This document shows, piece by piece, positions 1 to 5,873 of a stretch of 6,430 bases of DNA. The stretch lies in assembly GCA_050699035.1 (NCBI GenBank), contig JBOHDE010000222.1:1-6430 (forward strand), read 5' to 3'. This stretch comes from WHTB01 sp050699035. GTDB taxonomy: Bacteria > Actinomycetota > Actinomycetes > Propionibacteriales > Nocardioidaceae. Made by a program: the position numbers and the translations under genes. A model generated the notes under the pieces. The model ran no database searches, had not been told where the DNA came from, and worked only from the letters and a program-made list of their open reading frames with translations. How positions within the stretch are numbered: the first letter of the stretch is position 1; the number at the start of each line of letters is the position of its first letter.

Positions 1-116
1 AGGTCGACCGTCGACGCGGAACCGGTCGCCCGCACGTCTCCGTGCAGGCGACCGAACCGTTCGATCCATCCCGCCAACCGCTCGGGCGCGACCTCGACCC
101 GGCGTGCGCCGGTCAC
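1..116 (-). CDS. Probable acVLRF1-type peptidyl-tRNA hydrolase, N-terminal fragment
   Basis: This is the first 38 codons of a gene cut by the left window edge. A GTG at 114-116, five bases after the stop of the LysM/BTAD gene, opens an uninterrupted frame that begins MTGARRVEVAPERLAGW and continues IERFGRLHGDV. The pattern of a short basic start, VEVAPERL, an aromatic-rich helix and then HG resembles, from memory, the N-terminus of the actinobacterial VLRF1 family. Those proteins are related to eukaryotic Vms1/ANKZF1 and are thought to release nascent chains from peptidyl-tRNA during ribosome rescue. The catalytic loop would lie beyond the window, so the activity cannot be judged. There is no clear Shine-Dalgarno sequence; the tight spacing suggests translation coupled to the preceding gene. 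It need not have any role in pilus biology. The reading frame is well supported; the family name rests on a short match. Confidence 0.5.
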   Translation of the reverse strand, partial: MTGARRVEVAPERLAGWIERFGRLHGDVRATGSASTVD

Positions 117-121
117 CGCGG

Positions 122-2929
122 TCAGGCGACCCGGCGACGGTAGCCCGGCAGCAGCTCGTCGACCAGCGCGTCGGTCTCGGCCGAGGCGCCTCGCGGTGAC
201 CCGTGCTCGGCAATCGCGGCGTACATCTCGCCGGCCACCTCGGCCGTCTCCTCGGTGCTGCCGAACCGGGCCGCCAGCCGCAGCCCTTGCCGCCACAGCT
301 CCTCGCAGTCCGGGACGACCAGCAGACCGGTGCGCAGCGCCTCCCGCGCGAACACCGGGTCCTCGGCGCGGGAGGCCAGGTCGGCGAGCTGCCGGGTGGC
401 GTCGACCACGGTCACGTTGATGTCACGCAGGTGCGTCGAGCGGGCCAGCCACGAGTAGCGGTGCGCGGGCAGCTGGTCGAACCCCGGCCCGCGCACCATC
501 GACAGCGCCAGCGCGAGGTCGTTGGTCGGGTCGCCGCCGCGGTGTGCGCGGTCGAGCAGGGCTTGGAACACGTGCCAGTCGACCCGCACCGACGTCAGGT
601 CGAGGCGCCAGCGGCCCTGCTCGTCCTGGTCGAGACGCGGCTCGCCGGCGGCGTTCTCGCCGAGCCAGCGCTGCACATGGCCGATGGCGGCGTTGCGGAC
701 CTCGTCGGTCACGCCGCGCGGCCAGATGGCCGAGTCGAGCACGCTCGGGTGGACACCGTCGGGGTGCATGCCGACGTACGCGACGATCTCGGTCGCGAGG
801 TCACGGCGCTCGTCGTCGATGGTGCCCGGTGCGTCGACCACGACTTGACCGAACAGCTGCACCGTGACCGGCGCGGCGATGTCGAGCTCGAGCATCGCCT
901 GGTCGAGACCGGGCGTCGGCAGCGGCTCGAGGTCGTTCGGGTCGATCCGGGCGCCGGCGTCGGCCCGGCGGAACAGGTCGACCACCTTCGTGTAGGCCGC
1001 GACGCCCAGCCGCTGGGCGGTCACCTCGAGGCCCAGCAGGTTGTTGGTGAGCCGACCGTCGGCCCCGACCACCATCCGCCACGGCGCACTGACGACGTCG
1101 CCGATCGTGACGACGCCGATCGCGTGCCGCGGGTCGGCGGCCAGCTCGCCCAGCCGGGCCAGGTGCTCCTGGCTGGGGACGCCGCTCAGCACCAGGAACT
1201 GCGGCTTCCACAGCTCGCGGTCGGCGCGCATCTGGCGGCCACGGATCACCGAGTCGAGCCCGCTGCGTACGCACACGTTGTGCTGGCGGGACCGGTGCTG
1301 CTCCAGGTCGACGAGCACGTCGTCGAGGTTGTCGACCCGGCGGGTACGGTGCGGGGCCAGCTCGGTCAGGTCGTCGCCGAAGCCGACCAGGGTGACCGAC
1401 ACGTCGTCGGACCACAGGTTGGTGGCCAGCTCGACGGCCATCGACGCGCCGACCTCGCGGGCGGTCTCGAGGTCGCCGCCCAGCGACACCAGGCCCGGCG
1501 CGGTCTCCAGGTCGAGCAGGACGAGCGTGCCGTCGTCGAGCGTGCCGACGGTGACCAGCCCGGGGTACGGCGCCAGGACCTCGCGGGGCACCTCCAGGCC
1601 CTCGGCGGTGGCCCGGTCGACGGTCCACATCCGGCCGTCGTCGTCGCTGTACCAGCCTTCCGGTGGGGCGTCGGCGACGGCCGGCGAGATCGCCAGCGTG
1701 AACACGTCGTCGTCGACATAGGCGGCGTAGACCGACGGCATCGGCCGGCCCGACTCGTGCATCGCGTGCGCCAGACCACGCAGCGCCCGGTCGACGAACC
1801 GGGCCTGGCCCTCGTCGGCGGCCAGCCGCAGCGGCGTCTCGTCCTCGGGCGTCAGGGCGTCCTCACCGCCGCCGTTCCAGCCGCGGCGACGCATCAGTCC
1901 GGCCATCAGCCCGGCGGCCACCAGGGCACCGCCGACGCCGTACACGAGGACGTTGTTCTCGGCGACCTGTGGTGCGGCCCCGGCGCCCCCGCCGACCTGG
2001 CTCCCGGCACCCCCGCCGGCACCCAACCCGCCGCCGCCGGCGCCGTCGTCGCTCGCCCCGACGTCGGCCGTGGCGGTTCCCTCGCCACTGCTCGCGCCGC
2101 CGCTGCGTCCACCGCTGCCCGGCCGGCTCTGTTCCTCCCGGATGGTGAGGCTCGCGCCCTTGGCGTCGTCGGGCATCGTCAGGACCCAGCCCGGGTGGAT
2201 CAGGTCGGCCTCGCGCAGCGTCCGGCCGTCGGCCTGCAGCTTGCCCTTGTTGAGCTCGAAGACCTCCTTGTAACGGCGGCCGTCACCGAGGAACCGTTCG
2301 GAGATGTCCCACAGGCTGTCGTAGTGCCGCCCGTGCGGAGGCTGCACGGTATAGGTGATGCGCCCGGCCGCGGCGGCCTTCGGCTTGGCTTGGGCCTTCT
2401 TGGCGACCGTGTCGTCGGACGTGCGTGACTCGGCATGGGCCGATGCCTTGGTCTCCACCGACGCGGACACCGTCTCGTTCGTGGTCGAGCCGGTCGCCGC
2501 GCTGGCGGCGGGTACGGTCACGGACGCCGAGCCGACCAGCAGCAGGGCGGCGGCGACGAGGCGGCGGGCCAGCGACTGGGTGCCGACTCCCCCACCGGGC
2601 ACCTGCGCGGTCATGCCGTGGCCGCGCCGCTCGGCGAAGAACTCGACCGCCAGGCAGATGACGAAGTGCAGCCACGCGACCCACAGCACGAAGAACAGGA
2701 CTCTGAGGACGACCTCGGCGCCGATCGGCTGGGTCAGCCAGTCCATGCTCGGGGCACTGGTCGGCCACGGCGCGCCGCCGAACGTCCACAACGCCCACGG
2801 GACGGCGAACACCAGTGCCAGGATCGCCACCAGGGCGACCAGACCCCGCAGCCGCTCGCCGGAGCGGCGGACCATCTTCGGCGCGTACGACGGCAGCCGG
2901 GCAGCTCGAGGCTGGGTTGGGCTCACCAC
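122..2929 (-). CDS. Membrane-spanning LysM and BTAD-like winged-helix protein
   Basis: A 935-residue protein starting at GTG 2929, chosen because AGGAGGAG lies 7 bases upstream. Domains in order: hydrophobic segments at about 27-48, 73-98 and 124-145; an Ala/Ser/Thr/Lys-rich stretch; a LysM domain at about 191-255 (ITYTVQPP, DSLWDISERFLGDGRRY, then HPGWVLTMP); a Gly/Ser-rich linker at 270-321; a fourth hydrophobic segment at about 327-346 followed by RRR; a domain I do not recognise at about 357-680; and an OmpR/SARP-like winged helix from about 688 (LFGQVVVD, AYVGMHPDGVHPSVLDSAIW, HVQRWLG), leading after VDWHVF into a helical BTAD-like end. Arginine clusters predict cytoplasmic N- and C-termini with LysM outside. 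LysM domains bind peptidoglycan, and BTAD domains occur in actinobacterial regulators. Related proteins occur beside actinobacterial Tad loci. Whether it binds DNA is unproven. It follows the secreted-protein gene after 90 bp. Confidence 0.88.
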   Translation of the reverse strand: MVSPTQPRAARLPSYAPKMVRRSGERLRGLVALVAILALVFAVPWALWTFGGAPWPTSAPSMDWLTQPIGAEVVLRVLFFVLWVAWLHFVICLAVEFFAERRGHGMTAQVPGGGVGTQSLARRLVAAALLLVGSASVTVPAASAATGSTTNETVSASVETKASAHAESRTSDDTVAKKAQAKPKAAAAGRITYTVQPPHGRHYDSLWDISERFLGDGRRYKEVFELNKGKLQADGRTLREADLIHPGWVLTMPDDAKGASLTIREEQSRPGSGGRSGGASSGEGTATADVGASDDGAGGGGLGAGGGAGSQVGGGAGAAPQVAENNVLVYGVGGALVAAGLMAGLMRRRGWNGGGEDALTPEDETPLRLAADEGQARFVDRALRGLAHAMHESGRPMPSVYAAYVDDDVFTLAISPAVADAPPEGWYSDDDGRMWTVDRATAEGLEVPREVLAPYPGLVTVGTLDDGTLVLLDLETAPGLVSLGGDLETAREVGASMAVELATNLWSDDVSVTLVGFGDDLTELAPHRTRRVDNLDDVLVDLEQHRSRQHNVCVRSGLDSVIRGRQMRADRELWKPQFLVLSGVPSQEHLARLGELAADPRHAIGVVTIGDVVSAPWRMVVGADGRLTNNLLGLEVTAQRLGVAAYTKVVDLFRRADAGARIDPNDLEPLPTPGLDQAMLELDIAAPVTVQLFGQVVVDAPGTIDDERRDLATEIVAYVGMHPDGVHPSVLDSAIWPRGVTDEVRNAAIGHVQRWLGENAAGEPRLDQDEQGRWRLDLTSVRVDWHVFQALLDRAHRGGDPTNDLALALSMVRGPGFDQLPAHRYSWLARSTHLRDINVTVVDATRQLADLASRAEDPVFAREALRTGLLVVPDCEELWRQGLRLAARFGSTEETAEVAGEMYAAIAEHGSPRGASAETDALVDELLPGYRRRVA

Positions 2930-3019
2930 GATCAGACTCCTCCTAGACGGGGACACCCCATTCTGCCTCGCCAGGGGGTCACCACCGAGTGCTTGTGCGG
3001 CCCGCTGGCCGATGCCTCC
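2930..3019 (-). other. 90-bp spacer between the secreted-protein gene and the LysM/BTAD gene
   Basis: This is the only real gap in the window. It holds the AGGAGGAG ribosome site and two small inverted repeats. One is at 2998-3011, with 5-bp arms CGGCC/GGCCG around a 4-base loop, just after the upstream TAG. The other is at 2949-2959, with arms GGGG/CCCC around 3 bases. Neither is followed by a T-rich tract, and both are too short to call terminators in DNA of this base composition. I see no convincing -35/-10 pair. The gap could hold a weak internal promoter or an attenuation point, or simply be read through from upstream. Confidence 0.5.
2937..2944 (-). promoter_or_regulatory. Strong ribosome binding site fixing the LysM/BTAD start
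   Basis: The minus strand reads AGGAGGAG here, a near-perfect match to the anti-Shine-Dalgarno sequence, 7 bases before GTG 2929. A second GTG follows immediately at 2926. The frame is open upstream to another GTG at 2956, but using that start would put this ribosome site inside the coding sequence. It is by far the strongest ribosome site in the window, so this gene may be translated independently of the upstream operon. Confidence 0.82.
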
Positions 3020-4129
3020 CTAGTCGGGTCGGGTGCACTGGTTCTGCAGCACGCAGCCGCGCACCTGCACCTCACCGACCGGGATGTTGTATCTCGACTC
3101 CGTGGTCACCTCGGAGAAGCCCTCGCTGGACAGCGGCTTCATCTGGGTCGTGGTCTGTCCGTTGGCGTCCACATAGCTCCAGCCGATCTGCCAGCGGGCC
3201 CGCGCGGTCACCGTGTAGGTGCCGAACCCCTGGTCGGCGCTGGAGTGGGTGTAGGTCCACTGGCACTTGGTCTTCTTGGCGAACTGCTCGACGGTGTCCT
3301 GGCCGGTCTTGAACGGCCGGGTCCAGTCGTTCACGTCGCTGCAGTTCGCGGAGCCCTCGTCCTCACCGGTGTTGACGTTGAAGCGGACCAGCCGGGCGTT
3401 GAGCACGACGTCCAGGCCCTTGTTCGTGTCCCTACCGAGCGGGACCTGGTACTGCGGCACGACCTCGTCGGTGGTCAGCTCGTTCAGGGAGCCGTCCGGG
3501 TTGAGCTCGTTGAACGTCGCCCAGAAGAAGGTGGGAGTGCCGACCACGGGGTACGCATGCGGGCCGTAGCCGATCACCGGGAACGGGAACGTGCTCTGTG
3601 ACCCGGCGACGTCGCCCCACAGGTAGTCCATCCAGCCCGGCTCGCCCTCGTAATACGCCCACACCCGGTCGAAGACGAGCTCGAGGTTGTCGCCACCGTC
3701 GGTCGTGCCCAGGTCGTAGTTCTTCATGCAGATCCGGATCAGCCACTCGTCGCCCTTGGCCCGCTTCTTCGGGTCGGCCGGCGGCTCCGGCTTGTTGAAC
3801 CCCTTGTCGATGCGCTGGTGACGGCACGGGTCGAAGGTCCGGCCAGGCGACATCTTGATGATCTCCTGCCAGGTCGGCGGCGTCGGGAAGTTGCCGCTGT
3901 AGGTGCCGGGTGCCGCGCAGGTGCCGCCGAACCCGCTCGGGGACACATACGCGCCGCAGCTGGTGCCGCCGAGCGAGAAGTAGCCGGTGTTGACGGCCTG
4001 CGTGTGCACCCCACTGCAGGAGCCGCCGAGGCCGCAGTCAGCGGCCGCCGGGTTGACCGACCCGGTGCCGAGCAGGGCGATGGCCGCGCCGAGGACGAGC
4101 AGGACGCGGCGGATCATGCGGGCGCTCAT
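3020..4129 (-). CDS. Secreted cysteine-rich protein of unknown function
   Basis: A 369-residue protein. The start is ATG 4129, which overlaps the lipoprotein stop as ATGA and has GGAGAGG upstream. The N-terminus is a classical signal peptide: Arg 7-8, a hydrophobic core at 9-20, and likely Sec signal peptidase cleavage after Ala30 in PAAA-DC. The predicted mature protein contains ten cysteines (32, 38, 58, 71, 102, 134, 263, 289, 359, 365), an even number that suits disulfide bonding outside the cell. Residues 31-75 are rich in Gly, Ser and Cys. The region around 289-355 (CQWTYTHSS, then TYTVTARARWQIGW, then IPVGEVQ) looks like a beta-sandwich strand pattern. I recall similar segments in unnamed actinobacterial proteins near Tad loci, but I cannot assign a family or activity. 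There is no later hydrophobic anchor or LPXTG motif, so it is probably released or held by partners. Its place in the operon suggests a pilus-associated or surface role. Stop is TAG at 3020-3022. Confidence 0.85.
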   Translation of the reverse strand: MSARMIRRVLLVLGAAIALLGTGSVNPAAADCGLGGSCSGVHTQAVNTGYFSLGGTSCGAYVSPSGFGGTCAAPGTYSGNFPTPPTWQEIIKMSPGRTFDPCRHQRIDKGFNKPEPPADPKKRAKGDEWLIRICMKNYDLGTTDGGDNLELVFDRVWAYYEGEPGWMDYLWGDVAGSQSTFPFPVIGYGPHAYPVVGTPTFFWATFNELNPDGSLNELTTDEVVPQYQVPLGRDTNKGLDVVLNARLVRFNVNTGEDEGSANCSDVNDWTRPFKTGQDTVEQFAKKTKCQWTYTHSSADQGFGTYTVTARARWQIGWSYVDANGQTTTQMKPLSSEGFSEVTTESRYNIPVGEVQVRGCVLQNQCTRPD

Positions 4130-4734
4130 TGCGTGACCGCCTCTCCGCACTGGATTCCCGAGATGCCGGACACGTTGTCGACCTTCCACGCGGACTGCTC
4201 CTTCGTCATCCGGACGGTGTAGGCGGTGAACCCGGACTCGGGCTTGTCGATCGGCTCGCCCGACTCCTTGTCGAACGTCTGGTACGACGCCGACGCCATG
4301 CACACCGTCACCACTCCGGACTTGACCTTGACCACCCTCGCTGCTGACAGGTTGTTGACCGTGTGGCCCTTCTTCTTCAGCCCCTCGATCAGCGGACGGA
4401 AGAAGGCGAGCGCGTTCTCGGTGGCTACTTTAGTGATTCCCGGGGTCACCGCGCCGGTCTGGTACGACCGCCACAGCTCCTGGTAGAACGTCGCGGCCGC
4501 CTTCGCCTCCGGCTTCTCGCCGTACGGACCGAGGCCGACAGCCTGGGTCGTCGGCTCCGCCGCCGTCGACTCCGGCGGGCTGTCGCCTCCGGCCGGCGCG
4601 TCGCCCTTCTCGACCGTTGACTTGCCGGTGATCGCCGCACCGCTGGAGCTGTCGCCCCCGCAGCCGGCCAGCAGCCCAGCCCCCAGCCCGACCGCGAGTA
4701 GCACGCCGCTCAGCGTGGTCGTGAGTCGCCTCAT
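4126..4734 (-). CDS. Secreted lipoprotein, probably NTF2-like fold
   Basis: A 202-residue protein whose ATG at 4734 overlaps the TadG-like stop as ATGA. Residues 1-25 form a lipoprotein signal: Arg 2-3, a hydrophobic stretch, and the lipobox LLAGC with Cys25 as the lipidation site, followed by GGDSSSG. Prolipoprotein diacylglyceryl transferase and signal peptidase II would anchor it to the outer face of the membrane. A low-complexity Thr/Pro/Gly/Glu linker runs to about residue 70. The globular part (about 71-197) has a helix with FYQELWRSYQTG and then strands containing VVTVCMASASYQTF, YTVRM and WKVDNVSGI. This helix-then-sheet order resembles the small NTF2/SnoaL-like domains common in actinobacterial lipoproteins, but the match is one of pattern only. 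Cys145 and Cys196 could form a disulfide. Its position between a pilin-like protein and a secreted protein suggests a structural or assembly role for the surface apparatus. Confidence 0.85.
   Translation of the reverse strand: MRRLTTTLSGVLLAVGLGAGLLAGCGGDSSSGAAITGKSTVEKGDAPAGGDSPPESTAAEPTTQAVGLGPYGEKPEAKAAATFYQELWRSYQTGAVTPGITKVATENALAFFRPLIEGLKKKGHTVNNLSAARVVKVKSGVVTVCMASASYQTFDKESGEPIDKPESGFTAYTVRMTKEQSAWKVDNVSGISGIQCGEAVTQ
4140..4146 (-). promoter_or_regulatory. Ribosome binding site of the secreted cysteine-rich protein
   Basis: The minus strand reads GGAGAGG, ending 10 bases before ATG 4129 and lying inside the end of the lipoprotein gene. It supports the ATG 4129 start over the open frame that continues upstream to a GTG at 4303, which would lack a signal peptide at its N-terminus and overlap the lipoprotein gene by about 180 bases. 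Confidence 0.6.
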
Positions 4735-5873
4735 CCGCTCGCCCCCGCCGGCTCAGCCGCCGGAGACTTGGTCCCCTCCGGCTTCGGCTCACACGGTGGC
4801 CGCTGCCGATCGGAGCTGCGGTCGCACTTCATCGGGTCCGGGTCGGGACCGCACGGCGGGGTGTTCTTCGTCGGGGTGTCGGGATCGCAGTCGCCGGGCT
4901 TGTCCGGATCCGGGCCGCACGGTGGTGACTGGGTGCCGCTCTCGTCCCGGTCGCAGTCGGTCGGGTCGGGCCGTGGACCGCAAGGGGGCGACTGGGTGCC
5001 CTGCTTTCCGGTGTCGCAGTCCGCCGCTTCGATCGGCCCGCACGGGTGCCGCTGCGTGCCGTCCGCATTGCTGCAGTCAGGGTTGGACGGCGACGGGCCG
5101 TAGATCAGCTTCTCGGCGACGGGGCAGCGGATGAACAGCGGCTCCCACCGGTCATGCTGACGGATCTTGTCGGGGTAGTAGTAGTGGAAGAAGTACGGGA
5201 TCAGCTGGCCCTCGTTGGCGCACACCGGCGGCCGCGGGCAGTGCACCGGCATGTTGCCGACCTGGTCCTCGCGGAGGAACCGGAACGGTTTCGGGGAGAA
5301 CGTCGCGGGCGCCTCCTCCCACGTCTCCCCCCGCGGACAGCCGTCCTCGTCGACCCCCTCGGGCAGGTCCAGGTCGATCGTGTTTCCGTCCTCGAAGTCC
5401 GGTGCGACGTCAAGCTGGTTGTCCGAGACGGAGTCGGCCTCGAAGATGCCGAACTCCGCGATCGCCCGTCCGGTGCCCGGGAATGTCATGTCGCCGTCGC
5501 CAGGTGTGGCGAGGCCGAGCACGCCCTTCGAGATCGTGACGTTGACGGTGAAGACGATCTCGCCGTTCTCGATCGCCGAGCTGCAGTCGTCGACGGTCTT
5601 GTCGTTGGCCGCGATCCGGGCGCAGTAGCCGGCCGCGTTGTCGTTGACCGCCTCCGGGTCGACGTCGAAGTTGCCCTGGTCGAACGACACGCCCTGGCCG
5701 GCGATCCGCGCGCCCTCCTCGGCGTACGACGCGGCGCGGGCACGCGCCCCCAGCGCCCGAGCGCCGTCGATGATCAGCCCGCCGAGCAGGAAGAGCATGA
5801 CGATCATCGCCGCCGTGGCCGGCGCCAGCGAGCCGTGCTCACCGCGGGCGACCCGACCGCTCCAGAACATCAT
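4731..5873 (-). CDS. TadG-like pilus protein with long Cys-rich repeat extension
   Basis: A 380-residue protein. The start is ATG 5873, inside an ATGA overlap with the TadE-like gene and 7 bases after GAGGGG; the frame stays open to a GTG at 5939, but those 22 residues lack the pilin-like leader. Residues 7-62 match the actinobacterial TadG-like N-terminus: a basic stretch ending in G14, a transmembrane helix at about 17-35, then IIDGARALGARARAAS. The core, with Cys84, Cys97 and a strand VFTVNVTIS, ends near residue 142 (GRAIAEFG), about where I expect small family members to stop. About 238 more residues follow. They contain an acidic stretch (DLPEGVDEDGCP), an aromatic/Cys segment with YFFHYYYPDK, and five Cys/Pro/Asp repeats at 264-363. 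In total there are 16 cysteines. The Glu expected five residues after the leader Gly is absent (Ala19). It is probably membrane-anchored with the extension outside. The core assignment is firm; the extension has no family I know. Confidence 0.85.
   Translation of the reverse strand: MMFWSGRVARGEHGSLAPATAAMIVMLFLLGGLIIDGARALGARARAASYAEEGARIAGQGVSFDQGNFDVDPEAVNDNAAGYCARIAANDKTVDDCSSAIENGEIVFTVNVTISKGVLGLATPGDGDMTFPGTGRAIAEFGIFEADSVSDNQLDVAPDFEDGNTIDLDLPEGVDEDGCPRGETWEEAPATFSPKPFRFLREDQVGNMPVHCPRPPVCANEGQLIPYFFHYYYPDKIRQHDRWEPLFIRCPVAEKLIYGPSPSNPDCSNADGTQRHPCGPIEAADCDTGKQGTQSPPCGPRPDPTDCDRDESGTQSPPCGPDPDKPGDCDPDTPTKNTPPCGPDPDPMKCDRSSDRQRPPCEPKPEGTKSPAAEPAGASG
4785..5084 (-). repeat. Five degenerate tandem Cys-x(10-11)-Cys-Gly-Pro protein repeats
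   Basis: Within the TadG-like protein, residues 264-363 form five units with the approximate pattern DPDxxDCDxxxxGTQSPPCGP. Cysteine pairs lie at 267/278, 286/298, 307/319, 329/341 and 350/361, giving unit periods of 19 to 22 residues. The GTQSPPCGP core is exact in units 2 and 3, has partial matches in units 1 and 4 (GTQRHPCGP, KNTPPCGP), and is degenerate in unit 5 (RQRPPCEP). In the DNA, the minus-strand copies differ at many third codon positions, so these look like old duplications kept by selection on the protein rather than a recent slippage tract. The composition suggests an extended, disulfide-stapled extracellular stalk; metal binding by the Asp clusters is possible but unproven. 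Confidence 0.85.

Noticed and set aside
801..1628. 275-codon minus-strand frame inside the LysM/BTAD gene
   Set aside because: It is Arg/Pro/Gly/Ala-dominated translation of another frame of a real gene; no ribosome site or domain.
203..2428. 741-codon open frame on the plus strand
   Set aside because: It runs antisense to the LysM/BTAD gene. Its translation is rich in Arg, Val, Gln, His and Asp with no domain, as expected when a GC-biased gene is read on the opposite strand.
2930..2956. Upstream GTG start (2956) for the LysM/BTAD gene
   Set aside because: It would place the AGGAGGAG site within codons 5-7. GTG 2929 has that site at ideal spacing.
2998..3011. Hairpin CGGCC-4 bases-GGCCG as a terminator after the secreted-protein gene
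   Set aside because: A 5-bp stem with no T tract is common by chance in such GC-rich DNA. It is noted in the spacer entry but not called.
2435..3601. 388-codon plus-strand open frame
   Set aside because: It crosses two minus-strand genes and the spacer, has no recognisable domain, and the minus-strand genes there have signal peptides or domains that make sense.
5300..5372. Asp-rich DLDLPEGVDEDG segment (residues 168-179 of the TadG-like protein) as an EF-hand or thrombospondin type 3 calcium site
   Set aside because: The spacing of acidic residues does not fit the canonical 12-residue loop, and no second site is clear; acidity alone is not enough.
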